From: Ancylomarina sp. DW003 | GTDB taxonomy: Bacteria; Bacteroidota; Bacteroidia; Bacteroidales; Marinifilaceae | Assembly (NCBI RefSeq): GCF_029029505.1 | Contig: NZ_JAKJSD010000029.1 | Location: 1 to 32,681 of the forward strand | Length of the DNA: 32,681 nucleotides | Direction of reading: 5' to 3' | Shown here: positions 20,701 through 26,548 of the stretch, piece after piece | Layout: the number at the start of each line of letters is the position of its first letter | Numbering within the stretch: the first letter of the stretch is position 1 | The notes under the pieces: generated by a model | What the model was told of the DNA's origin: nothing | Seen by the model: the letters and a program-made list of their open reading frames with translations, nothing else | The model's database searches: none | Position numbers and translations under genes: made by a program

Positions 20701-21200
20701 TGAACATGAAGTGGTGTTTTTATAAGCCATCCACCATTTTTAGTAAAGTAGATATCTTCATTATAAGTATGTCCTGCAAAATCTATTTCGTTGTTAAGAC
20801 TTGATGCACTAAAGTAAAGAGGCTTTAATATATCTAAAAGCATATTAGTACTCAACTTAAAACTACCGTAAACCGTTAAGAAGTGAGCAGGATTAGTATC
20901 GGATTTAAAAGTTGGCATATTGGTCACTTTGGACCAATCCATATTTGCACATTTTGCAACATCATTAATAATCACTTCGGCGCCAGCGGTAGGGAATGAA
21001 TGTTCATCGAAAAAAACATTGTCGCCAAAGTTTGGAACAGTTGCATCCGGATTGACTTGTCCGCCAGGTTGATCACTCCAATGTTGAATTTCATTCCAGT
21101 TTCCGGAGCCACCTATCCAATAAAAATCTTTAGCATTTACAACACTTGTAAGAGATAATAGGATGAGAATATAAATTATGCTGATTGCTTTCGTGTTCAT
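11724..21200 (-). CDS. Giant T9SS type B surface protein with five N-terminal modules and 14 SprB-like repeats
   Basis: The ATG at 21200 gives about 3158 residues with a signal peptide (hydrophobic 5-20, ending near VVNAKDF); an upstream TTG at 21212 is less likely. Residues ~25-1822 contain five related modules of about 350-370 residues. Each opens with a W-rich FYWIGG/WNxxxHW segment and a CVPTxxDNVxF segment and ends near an ANNSxDLGNNxGW-like segment. A short Ig/PKD-like stretch follows. Fourteen SprB-like repeats span ~1918-3062 (typical CxGxxDG...GGxxPYxYxW). The last ~90 residues are a gliding-motility/CHU-type C-terminal domain (FTPNQDGYND...IYDRLG) for type B T9SS export. Family knowledge points to a surface filament or adhesin exported by T9SS and retained with PorP/SprF help. 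The target surface is unknown. This gene leads a likely operon with the next three genes. Confidence 0.93.
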   Translation of the reverse strand: MNTKAISIIYILILLSLTSVVNAKDFYWIGGSGNWNEIQHWSDQPGGQVNPDATVPNFGDNVFFDEHSFPTAGAEVIINDVAKCANMDWSKVTNMPTFKSDTNPAHFLTVYGSFKLSTNMLLDILKPLYFSASSLNNEIDFAGHTYNEDIYFTKNGGWLIKTPLHVQNHIIYFEQGHLSFEADVTCGQIVADNAISRTWNLNDSEITLTGAGASILLINANNLNLNPGNSKIISNAVDASIDISGSSPISFYDVEFQKNGASILNNNLSVNFNHVTFLGGGSLKGVNQFQDLTFTRGNDYEIHNGADQTVQNKWTAIGTCSEHINVSGVNGNGSIVANSVILEYLKIQNITASGAAAPFNANDSFDLGGNTGWNIVALTPENYSWNGLVDNKWSTPGNWNKNCVPSRIDNAEISGTYNIEIDSDAECKNLILSGDVALSGDAKLSIFGSLNAGGATWDLLGTTHFEGDAAHSITINNPFKGDVYFSGLGTWQLATALQIPDNTLYLESGTITSNDNDLRLNRFVSTGNLTRTLNLGSSKLQLNGNFLKTWDVEGRSFNINGNYLIELIAQNAGFYNMHNTTISYNNVHFIDPREKANLSNESIAPVNFAEVHFSAGANISGDHNFNIFRLSSGKTYLFAADSKQKIVNNNGFIAQGSCSEFIYLIGEGENSTIVSDVNSNQISFVQITDLKVKDGFGTIKTPGLNASNSFGISNYDGWNITLTGSGDNFTWKGTEDSDWFNPKNWDPECVPTRLDNVFINEASLAPGGSTTVAVNGTRIPECNDMIWSDATNLKFEGSSDLHIYGSLDFSTLPAVSFTFNGSIFFKNEAATGNIKLDQVLLANDVTFEGNNDKAGTWNIDSKFETSGNIKLERGILNSNNFEITCNEFYSNFSDIRTLDLGSSIINLKGIFLTPKNLTFDAGTSEIIVDENGKVEVTNGNETVNFHHITFNKETGTALFSIRGENVSFNQIDLKSNANFLNEGFDVENLILFQGKTYKFIHEKTFNIGDLTAIGACEGTIDISSLSAGSQTIFKNKNGNPISVTQVNLLDVLATPDATFTANNSIDLGNNDGWAFASAPITRNLFWVGGTGIWDDPNHWSTTSGGAPGACVPTALDNVHFDVNSFSGKNQVVSTGSGDIRCRTMDWRGSEGTSPIFQTGLVDISSVYIYGSLYLNPTLSVNIPNVDFYFRSTEKGNTLNLFDFEFPKDVTFDGINGEWTLASNLSIDENLTLNNGHFISSGYNISCNYFEAKNSGVGKKRTLDISNSTFTIHGYENGYALYIFTADETASETFTLIADNSQIIIHSNKDFFIGGSLLGAYTFNSILFTDRGSLSSDLIKTRINNLTFEEGGEVYGTLDIGKLTLNKGTKPNTFLFQSDITFPIEDFTALGSCNFPIHIKGSKSGKQADLEVKTSLNANFIELTDINGVGSAVTYTANNSLEHTNVTNWTVNSITAVDLYWVGNGLNDEWSNYLNWSKTSGGTSEGCIPTELDNVFFDSKSFLGSKTVLVNSDAECHNITWTDDVDPASIFKVQNQLDVHGFLDFSENMTLEMSGDLKFKGDGLTDNKPIDFASKTLDGDIFFDGKDQSWFLQSELSTSGDLFLDEGALDTKGLNLSISSFTSLNTSPIANRSLTISGSFITINAEKFQSWNMNLLVSPFTFTATNSTLYFPKKGGIFCVSNNDVAFGDAIFDGYGEIDINQDDSFTGKGEFKTVIFRQQGQIFGDHTIFNIEFTLGYGENTIQAGRTINLTNILTMEGVNCSLVYLKSNKSGQKAFINSTPSQVIYHASLENISMTDSNSHRIIGKYIDAGGNDGWSATPVDDDGEGPPSFQETLPEHPEWCSSSATLDHVTYFPINDRTTFQWAFKSPTDTDFSDLPKETSATIVVHETGSYRVEINYNPPTGDECKLYSTIEVTMNKVSDITIEFTKTNVQCYGNEDGFIKAVATNGTAPYSFFWSKETNDPDKPQKIDSSTHEDDGISLVSKLEPGKYFAEVIDLNGCGSIQSVDIFNAYEIFINNITKTDLECFNITNGEIAIDASGGTGDLTYYLDGSLESSNHITGLAADDYIVHVQDGNNCKSDEENVEITSPDEITFDFASSDILCAGDKNGSIDPQVKGGVAPYLYDWSSDKGFSSNSPALTDVEGANYTIKITDANNCFYSEIFELVEPEAIVLDKLTVSDANCFGESTGEIFVEADKGTAPYEYTIDATTNTSGEFKDLAANTYSLKVTDKNACVKLQDVVIKEPIELNFVTSDEISPTCNDLKDGIITIVPYGGNGGYSFAWSGPNDFRSYTKNNAGLDFGKYTLLLKDKKECSYERTVELEKKSPLQLGLIVEEEVSALGASDGSFRLEILGGTIPYTYTVSGPNGYSRFSPTFFDEDNAIFENLVGGLYTVTINDASSCGDITKDIMLPEGNLLVSQIIDQEDISCTGYNDGALNATAIGGSGTYSYSWSGPSGFTANTKSISALSQGTYTLTVQSAGQTVTDQAIILEPTALVVNHLSNNVACFNEPNGSAELNILGGTKPYSILWEGDRGLYSHADKIYDLAKGDYDYQITDARGCIVSNTVTINEPNVVSISAVPTHITDNKLLDSEITATAIGGTPPYTIFISGPSKYSKKSFNNLSGIYTVDKLRQGVYIIEVLDANGCRAITETRIFEPEKMLVSLVSKTTPVCYGGNEGSIEVLIEVLNEGDDGGGDFTLSWEADNHYKNIDAPLKIENLEAGIYTLTVTDNVTNEVITFEQEIKQPDLVTVEYGIDHISCFGLTDGYINIYPKGGTPNYTYAWTGTDPGNATNEDQAALSPGSYSVIVTDSRACVSSEYTFEINEPALFAGSHTIKEPLCYGDKNGEVELEITSGAIPYTVSWNTGAVTQNIYNLREGTYTYTVIDNENCEFTNTVDLTQPDTLITEINIFNDVICYGQNDGEASATVSGGSVPYKFNWSNGETTQDISNLRPKKYELIVTDKNDCQDTASVVIEEPEELLLRVEANRPTVEGANDGEIFSKAFGGIPAYDATWEIETGADLWSLLPETDLEITDLDRGKYRLTLKDQNFCAVDTIINLEYLYDRIIEIPKAFTPNQDGYNDYWDILRIEYIQRLTIVIYDRLGASVYQFTGTGNEYKGNPWKGNNKSSQLPIGSYYYAIEADDSKPLTGTVTIAR
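12015..15445 (-). repeat. Array of 14 SprB-like repeats
   Basis: Fourteen copies of an approximately 80-residue repeat are visible. Typical landmarks are an early Cys, (N/D)G, GGxxPYxYxW, a G-x-Y-x-(V/L)-x-V-x-D segment and a late Cys before an EP turn. The early Cys is missing in copies 6, 9 and 14 and the late Cys in copies 7 and 10. Copy 10 is enlarged by an in-frame insertion. Confidence 0.85.
13135..13158. repeat. Perfect 12-bp tandem duplication inside SprB repeat 10
   Basis: Two identical 12-base units (13135-13146 and 13147-13158) sit back to back. They encode IEVL twice on the minus strand, without breaking the frame, and contribute to the enlarged tenth repeat. Confidence 0.95.
15735..21135 (-). 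repeat. Five tandem ~355-residue modules in the giant protein
   Basis: Within the giant gene, related modules begin near residues 25, 381, 727, 1083 and 1456 and end near 1822. Shared landmarks are the opening W-G-x-W...NW, then CVP-T-x-x-D-N-V-x-F, then C-x-x-M/I-x-W, then a G-S/T/A-C segment, and a closing N-S-x...GW. The repeats are divergent in sequence. The strand-rich composition suggests a beta-solenoid, which is inference. Confidence 0.8.
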
Positions 21201-21236
21201 AGCGAAAATCAATAAAATTGCTTATTACTTAATCAT

Positions 21237-21267
21237 ATAAAATAGAGAGTAGATTCCTATTTTCAAA
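21237..21267 (-). promoter_or_regulatory. Candidate promoter of the giant surface protein operon
   Basis: On the minus strand a TTTG box (21264-21267) is followed after 19 bases by TATTTTAT (21237-21244). This has the spacing of the Bacteroidota TTTG/TAnnTTTG promoter but only a partial match in the second box. It would give a leader of about 30 bases to the ATG at 21200. Confidence 0.35.
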
Positions 21268-21367
21268 TAATAAAAAGAGGAATAGCTGTATATCGTGTAA
21301 AAATAAGCTATTTAATTGTAAAAAGCATCAAAATCGGGACGAATGGAAAAATTAAGGAGTAATTTAT

Positions 21368-21502
21368 ATGTCTTGTTTTTTAACATATAGGGAGATTTTA
21401 GGCTTTATGGATGAAAAAAATAGCGTATACAGCATTAATTTAATAAAAGATTGCCTAATAATCTTGCTTAATTATGATTTAATTGATCTTTTAGGTATTT
21501 AG
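21368..21502 (+). CDS. Possible 44-residue small protein with a strong Shine-Dalgarno site
   Basis: An ATG at 21368 opens a 44-codon ORF ending in TAG, on the strand opposite to its neighbours. AAGGAG stands at 21354-21359, eight bases before the ATG, which is close to ideal and uncommon in this window. The product is mostly hydrophobic with a C-terminal half rich in Leu/Ile (KDCLIILLNYDLIDLLGI) and could be a membrane-associated microprotein. I recognise no family. AT-rich DNA can produce such an ORF by chance, so this is a low-confidence call. Confidence 0.25.
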   Translation: MSCFLTYREILGFMDEKNSVYSINLIKDCLIILLNYDLIDLLGI

Positions 21503-21562
21503 CCTGAGGATACTACTAGTGATTGATTTGGAGACTCTTAATAAGTTTACTTTTTAAAAGAG

Positions 21563-21605
21563 AAAGTCACACGACACATGGTATATCCATGTAAGGTGTG
21601 ACTTT
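21563..21605 (-). terminator. Nested hairpin, likely terminator of the triple-repeat protein gene
   Basis: A perfect 10-bp outer stem (21563-21572 with 21596-21605) encloses a second perfect 6-bp stem (21576-21581 with 21587-21592). It lies about 30 bases past the stop of the gene ending at 21636. On the minus strand a short run (CTCTTTTA) follows, a weak T tract, so termination is likely but not certain. Confidence 0.6.
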
Positions 21606-21635
21606 AAAGATTATTTATAGGTAAATTAGGGATAG

Positions 21636-22907
21636 TTACTTTATAAAAACAAGTTTTTTTAGTTCTTCCCACTTTACAATATGATATTCATCAGAGGATG
21701 TGAAAATTAGAATACCTGCATTTTTATAGGAAACATCAGCTTGATCTCCAAGAAATAGCTTTTCACCACTGTTTAGTACTACTGAAGCATAGTCATTTGC
21801 CATAGGTTTAATGCTTTCTATATTTCTAAGAGGAATCGAAAATTTGATGTCGTCGTTATAGCCATTTAGTAATTCAGAGTCCATGGCTTCATCCAAGTCA
21901 TAAACTATAACACCTTCGTATTCTGTGCCTGCTTTGGTATAGACTTTACCATATAATCTTTCGCTTTTGGGAAATGAAGTATCGCATAAGCTTGCTTGGT
22001 CTATGGTGTCAAGAATTTCAAAAGAAATGAAGTGTTTCCAGTGGAAATCAGCTCGACCAATATTAGGTAAATTCATAATAATTCCCTTATTGCTGCTATT
22101 CACATCGTTAGTCCCGTAGAGTTCAATCTCTCTACCAGAGTGAAGTTTTACGAGGCAAGAATTATCATGTTTACTAATGCTTTTTATCTTTTTAAAAGGA
22201 ATTTTTAGATCACCATCACTCGACTTACCATCTAATTTATCATTCAATAACCTTTCATCGTGATCCCATTGTACAAAGCCTGTAAATTCTCCTTGTGTAG
22301 TTATTAGCTTTCCATAAATACCATTGCCAAAAGAATCGGCTGGTTTTACCGAAGGGCGGAAGAATTTGATAAGATCAATTTTATTCCAATTGATTTTGAG
22401 TAATCCAAGTTCAATATCTAAAATTGAAACTCTGGTGTTAATGTCATTTGAACCTCCACGAAGGTTAATAAATTTTTCAGAATTAATTTCAAGATTAATA
22501 CTTTCTCTTCCTGTGACTGTTATCGATTTAATGTCGCCAAAACGACATTGAAATTTTCGAGTAAAAAAACTTGAATTTCGTCTGTTGTTTTTAATGGAAA
22601 TATTAACCCAATCATTAGACTTTGAGCGAGATGATGATTTGTAATTTGTTTTGAAATTTGACTTATTCAGATATTTCAGATAAGGGTTTGAGGTCTTTAC
22701 CGAATTAAAGATATCAGATAAAAACACTTCTTCATCACCCCATCTGATAGGTCCTTCGTAGGTTTTGCCATCAATAGTCGTAACACTTCCGTATAGCATG
22801 CAGTTACTTTGTGCAAAAATAGGATTTATAAGTGCTGTAAGTCCAAGTGAAAATAAGACTATAAGAAGAGGTTTAGTCAAATATTGAATTTGAAGATATT
22901 TTTTCAT
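21636..22907 (-). CDS. Exported protein with three tandem ~125-residue repeats, function unknown
   Basis: I do not recognise this 423-residue protein. A signal peptide (hydrophobic residues ~12-30, ending near IFAQS) indicates export. The mature part consists of three related repeats beginning near LYGSVTTIDGKTYEG, IYGKLITTQGEFTG and LYGKVYTKAGTEYEG. Each shows the order YGxxxTxxGxxYxGxIxW-D-x-D-E, then (I)PFxxIKSI, then VxLxSGxxxxLxGxxDVxxxNxGI, then xWxxxxxxxF. The pattern is strand-rich and each unit may be a small beta-barrel or SH3-like element. The first repeat carries an extra Lys/Ser/Asn-rich insertion (about 75-110). It lies 126 bases downstream of the 94-residue gene behind the ABC cassette, without a clear terminator between, so it may share that transcript. 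A periplasmic or surface role is all that can be inferred. Confidence 0.75.
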   Translation of the reverse strand: MKKYLQIQYLTKPLLIVLFSLGLTALINPIFAQSNCMLYGSVTTIDGKTYEGPIRWGDEEVFLSDIFNSVKTSNPYLKYLNKSNFKTNYKSSSRSKSNDWVNISIKNNRRNSSFFTRKFQCRFGDIKSITVTGRESINLEINSEKFINLRGGSNDINTRVSILDIELGLLKINWNKIDLIKFFRPSVKPADSFGNGIYGKLITTQGEFTGFVQWDHDERLLNDKLDGKSSDGDLKIPFKKIKSISKHDNSCLVKLHSGREIELYGTNDVNSSNKGIIMNLPNIGRADFHWKHFISFEILDTIDQASLCDTSFPKSERLYGKVYTKAGTEYEGVIVYDLDEAMDSELLNGYNDDIKFSIPLRNIESIKPMANDYASVVLNSGEKLFLGDQADVSYKNAGILIFTSSDEYHIVKWEELKKLVFIK

Positions 22908-22933
22908 TGCATTCAGTCATTAAAATTCATATT

Positions 22934-22970
22934 GCTTGTAAAACGAATAATAGCTTAAAAAGTTACAAGC
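22934..22970. promoter_or_regulatory. Inverted repeat upstream of the triple-repeat gene
   Basis: A perfect 8-bp inverted repeat (GCTTGTAA, 22934-22941, and TTACAAGC, 22963-22970) with a 21-base spacer lies 27-63 bases before the ATG at 22907. The position fits an operator or a leader hairpin. No T run follows, so a terminator is unlikely. Confidence 0.35.
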
Positions 22971-23033
22971 ATATGAAATAAAATGCAGAATTTTCTATAT
23001 GGATAAAAATCATAGGAATAGATAAAGCTACCT

Positions 23034-23318
23034 TCACTGTCTTTTTCTAAACAGAATTTGAATCATTTTCGCATTTTCAATAGGGGTGTAGATTTGGATT
23101 AACTCCCAATCTTTGTCATAATTAGCTATTGATTTCTTCAGTTGATAAATTTTCAATAAATCGTCAGAGATAGCTTCCTTATTTTCAACTTGGTCAACTT
23201 CCCAAGGAAATGATTCTAAGCGGTATTGAAATTTTATATTTTTCTTGCCTATTTTAACCTCCACCTCTGTTAGTTCTGCACCAGTATCGATAGGTATTGG
23301 TATACATATTTCTCTCAT
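23034..23318 (-). CDS. 94-residue protein encoded behind the ABC permease
   Basis: I recognise no family. The ORF can be extended upstream to 23498, but that would run through the end of the permease gene in another frame. The ATG at 23318, 26 bases after the permease stop, is the natural start and gives 94 residues (MREICIPIPIDTGAEL...). The product is soluble and has no signal peptide. Strands predominate in the first half (TEVEVKIGKKNIKFQYRLESF) and a helix with charged residues in the second, ending in a basic RKRQ. It appears to be the last gene of the ABC cassette and could be a cytoplasmic accessory or regulatory factor for the transporter. That role is suggested only by position. Confidence 0.6.
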   Translation of the reverse strand: MREICIPIPIDTGAELTEVEVKIGKKNIKFQYRLESFPWEVDQVENKEAISDDLLKIYQLKKSIANYDKDWELIQIYTPIENAKMIQILFRKRQ

Positions 23319-23344
23319 GATTTTTATATTATCGGTTAATCTTT

Positions 23345-25771
23345 TTATTCGTATTTGATGGCCAATGCAGGGTTTGCTTCTGCAGCTTTGTACGATTGCC
23401 ATGATACCGTGAATAATCCTATGATTAATGAAATTATTAAAGTCAAAACAAAAATCCAGGAATGAATAATGATACGATATGGGAAATCTTGCAACCAAAT
23501 GCTAAGTGACCAATAAGCAATTGGGATGGCAATTAGATTGGCAATAATAATAAGTTTGAGAAACTCCTTGGTTAGTAAATACACGATATTATTTGTTGTT
23601 GCACCTAAAACTTTTCTGACACCGAGCTCTTTAGTTCTTTGTTCCGCCATAAAGGATGAAAGTCCAAATAGCCCCATAGAAGCAATTAAAATGCTCACTA
23701 TGGAGAAGATGATAAACATAACTGTCAATCTTTCCTCTGTTTTAAATCGCGTGTTAATTTTTTCATCTAAAAAGTAATAATTAAATGAATAATTTGGACT
23801 AAATTTTTTCCAAAGCTCCTGAATATAGTTGATAGTTTCACTTTGTTTGTGATTCTTAATTTTAAAATGAACCAAATGTCTATCTTCTGGATTTTCGGAG
23901 ATAAATATACTGAGAGGCTCTATTGCCATGCTAAGTGTTTGATAATGGAAATCACTTATTACGCCAATAACTTTTCCGGCTCTTACATCTTTATGTTCGC
24001 CTATTGAAATACCAAATTGTAACTTTTTACCTATAGCATCTGCTCCCCAATTAAACTTTTGACTGGCTGATTGGTTGACAATAAAGGCGGTAGTTGAATC
24101 CGTTATTATGCTCCTGTCAAATTTTCGACCTTGCATCAATTTCAATTTCATTAAATCGATATAATCAAAGTCGATTACATTGTAGTTTAATGCATATTCC
24201 AGCATTGTATCTTCACTCTCGTACAGATGAACTGTCTTGGAGCCTGTAAAACCAATTAGAGAATTAGCAGTTGCAACGGCTTCTATTCTCGGATTCTTTT
24301 TTAGTTCGAGTTTAAATTCTTCCATATTTGCTCTTAGAGCAGAATCTCGAACGTGAGCTACAATAATATTCTCTTTATCGAAGCCCATATCCTTATTTTT
24401 GAGAAAGAAGAGTTGGGATATTACAATTATGGTTCCACTAATCATGATGGCAGAAACTGTAAATTGACATACTACAAGTATTTGCCTTAGCAGTTTGTTT
24501 CCACCTCTAGCTCTTCTGCTTCCTTTGAGTATTGAAGCTGGTTGAAAGGCTGATAAATAAAATGCGGGATACGAACCTGATATAATTCCAAGTAATAGAG
24601 CTACGGCAATTATGAATAAAAAGACATCAGGAGTCTGAGTAATACTAAGAATCAGGTCTTTATTAACGATCAAGTTGAAAAAAGGAAGAATTAATTCTAC
24701 AGTTATAATTGCAATTAATAAGGCTGCAAATGTAAGACTCAAACTTTCCAGAAGGAATAAGCGTATGATGCTTTCTTTCTGTGCTCCAACTACTTTGCGC
24801 ATACCAACTTCTCGTGCTCGTTTGCTCGATCTGGCAGTGGCCATGTTCATGTAGTTGATTCCGGCAATGGTAAGTATGAATACAGCAATTGCAAAGAGAA
24901 TATAAATGTACTTTATATTTCCTGTTGGTGCATCCCAGTTTAAATCTGATTTAAAGTGAATGTCTGTTAGTTTTTGAAAAACAATTTTAAAATCGATTCC
25001 AATTTGATCCCCAAAATCTTTCATGTACTTTTCGTAGTACTGAGGAAAGCTCTTTTCAACGCTTGAAATATGACTTCCTTCTTTTAATAAAATGAAAGTG
25101 TAATTGCTAAAATTCCAAAACGCACCAGGTTCGGTCGAATTGATATACCCATCATCACTTAACTCAACAAGGGTGCTCATTGAGTATAGAATATTAAATT
25201 TAAAATGAGAATTTGATGGGATATCTTCAATTACACCTCGAACAGTATACTCATGCGTATCATCAACTAAAATTTGTTTTCCTATTGGATTTTCATCTCC
25301 AAAATATTTATTCGACAAAGTTTCGTTTAATACAACTGAAAATGGTTTAGAAAGTGCTTTTTCATTCCCTTTTATCAGTTTATAAGAAAAGATATTAAAC
25401 AAACTGGAATCTACATATGCAGCACGTTCTTCGTTGTATTCTTTATTGTTATATTTTAATTGAAGTTTTCCAGTATTGATAAAGCGAACATAGTCTTCTA
25501 TTTCAGTGAACTCTTTTTTCAGCGTGATTCCGATTGGCAGGGAGGAGGTGGCAACTTTGTCTCTGTTTCCATTAAGAGTAAAGTTGGACCCAATTCTATA
25601 GATACGTTCGTGCTTTAAGTTGTATTTGTCGTAAGCAAATTCATCTCGAATGAATAAGGTAATTAGAATTGTACAAACTAATCCTATGGACAATCCTGCC
25701 ATATTGATAGCAGAATAGAACTTATTCCTAGAAATATTCCTAATAATAGTAATAAGAAAATTTTTGAACAT
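23345..25771 (-). CDS. ABC transporter permease, FtsX/MacB type (second copy)
   Basis: This 808-residue permease has the duplicated MacB-like layout common in Bacteroidota. An N-terminal TM helix (about 20-42, AGLSIGLVCTILITLF) is followed by a periplasmic MacB-type domain with FFGDENPIGKQI-like features, then an FtsX core of three helices (around ARSSKRAREVGMRKVVGA). A second TM/periplasmic unit and a final FtsX core (EQRTKELGVRKVLGA) complete it, ending in the usual ALAIKYE. Such transporters work as mechanotransmitters that drive periplasmic partners rather than as classical pumps. The RKVVGA/RKVLGA elements are the ATPase-coupling helices. It follows the ATPase gene by 45 bases. The substrate is unknown; envelope maintenance or peptide export is plausible. 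Confidence 0.9.
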   Translation of the reverse strand: MFKNFLITIIRNISRNKFYSAINMAGLSIGLVCTILITLFIRDEFAYDKYNLKHERIYRIGSNFTLNGNRDKVATSSLPIGITLKKEFTEIEDYVRFINTGKLQLKYNNKEYNEERAAYVDSSLFNIFSYKLIKGNEKALSKPFSVVLNETLSNKYFGDENPIGKQILVDDTHEYTVRGVIEDIPSNSHFKFNILYSMSTLVELSDDGYINSTEPGAFWNFSNYTFILLKEGSHISSVEKSFPQYYEKYMKDFGDQIGIDFKIVFQKLTDIHFKSDLNWDAPTGNIKYIYILFAIAVFILTIAGINYMNMATARSSKRAREVGMRKVVGAQKESIIRLFLLESLSLTFAALLIAIITVELILPFFNLIVNKDLILSITQTPDVFLFIIAVALLLGIISGSYPAFYLSAFQPASILKGSRRARGGNKLLRQILVVCQFTVSAIMISGTIIVISQLFFLKNKDMGFDKENIIVAHVRDSALRANMEEFKLELKKNPRIEAVATANSLIGFTGSKTVHLYESEDTMLEYALNYNVIDFDYIDLMKLKLMQGRKFDRSIITDSTTAFIVNQSASQKFNWGADAIGKKLQFGISIGEHKDVRAGKVIGVISDFHYQTLSMAIEPLSIFISENPEDRHLVHFKIKNHKQSETINYIQELWKKFSPNYSFNYYFLDEKINTRFKTEERLTVMFIIFSIVSILIASMGLFGLSSFMAEQRTKELGVRKVLGATTNNIVYLLTKEFLKLIIIANLIAIPIAYWSLSIWLQDFPYRIIIHSWIFVLTLIISLIIGLFTVSWQSYKAAEANPALAIKYE

Positions 25772-25816
25772 AGGCTTGTAAATTTATTCCATATATACTT
25801 CTGGATTTTATTAAAA

Positions 25817-26500
25817 CTATAGTTTTTGTCTCATATTCTCGGTAACAATATGTCCATCGAATAATTGAATGATTCTGTGCGAACGATCAGCATCAGAAGG
25901 CGAGTGGGTCACCATAACAATCGTAGTTCCTGTTTCGTTCAACTGAGTTAATAAATTCATGACTTCTTCACCATTAGCAGAGTCCAGATTACCAGTTGGT
26001 TCATCGGCCAATATAAGTTTTGGATTGGTAATTACAGCTCTGGCGATAGCAGCTCTTTGTTGTTGTCCTCCCGATAATTGTTGTGGAAAATGTTTGGCCC
26101 TATGCGCAATCTTCATTCTTTCCAAGACCTCATTAACACGCTTTTTTCGCTCAGAACTGGAAACCTTCATATATAACAATGGTAATTCTATATTTTCATA
26201 AATCGTAAGTTCCTCAATCAAGTTGAAACTTTGGAAAACAAAGCCAATATTTTCCTTGCGGAGATTGGTTCTCTGGCGTTCGCTATATCCATCAACTTGT
26301 GTTTTATTGAAATAAAGTTCTCCACTTGTTGGATTATCTAACAAGCCAAGAATATTTAGTAATGTTGATTTTCCACAACCTGAAGGGCCCATGATAGCAA
26401 CAAATTCACCTTCGTTAATTTCCATGTTCACATTATTCAGAGCAGTTGTTTCTACTTCATCTGTTCTGAATTTTTTCATTAAGTTGTTTGTTTTTATCAT
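25817..26500 (-). CDS. ABC transporter ATP-binding protein, MacB/LolD type
   Basis: This 227-residue ATPase is the nucleotide-binding subunit for the flanking permeases. Landmarks are Walker A GPSGCGKST, a Q-loop near GFVFQSFNL, the signature LSGGQQQR, Walker B LILADEPTG and the H-loop VTHSP. Length and motif spacing match the MacB/LolD/FtsE group, which powers FtsX-type permeases. It lies between the two permease genes with gaps of 48 and 45 bases and so is very likely co-transcribed. One ATPase presumably serves a heterodimer of the two permeases. Lipoprotein release, as by LolCDE, is less likely because the permeases have the duplicated Bacteroidota layout. Start is the ATG at 26500. Confidence 0.94.
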   Translation of the reverse strand: MIKTNNLMKKFRTDEVETTALNNVNMEINEGEFVAIMGPSGCGKSTLLNILGLLDNPTSGELYFNKTQVDGYSERQRTNLRKENIGFVFQSFNLIEELTIYENIELPLLYMKVSSSERKKRVNEVLERMKIAHRAKHFPQQLSGGQQQRAAIARAVITNPKLILADEPTGNLDSANGEEVMNLLTQLNETGTTIVMVTHSPSDADRSHRIIQLFDGHIVTENMRQKL

Positions 26501-26548
26501 GATGTCTTAAATTTTCAAATGATGCCTAATTTGTTTTGTTCAAGCTTA

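Larger units (their letters stand above)
21201..21635. other. Spacer between the giant gene and the triple-repeat protein gene
   Basis: This gap of about 435 bases holds the candidate promoter for the giant gene (21237-21267), the 44-codon plus-strand ORF (21368-21502) and a nested hairpin near its right end (21563-21605). A short inverted repeat AAGATT/AATCTT also lies near 21447-21465. I see no tRNA, known riboswitch or mobile-element end. Confidence 0.6.

Noticed and set aside
12015-21135. Giant-gene repeats as a CRISPR array or DNA-level satellite
   Set aside because: Repetition is at the protein level with diverged DNA; there are no short identical repeats with uniform spacers.
23319-23498. 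Upstream extension of the 94-residue protein
   Set aside because: It overlaps the conserved end of the permease in another frame; the ATG at 23318 begins right after the permease stop.
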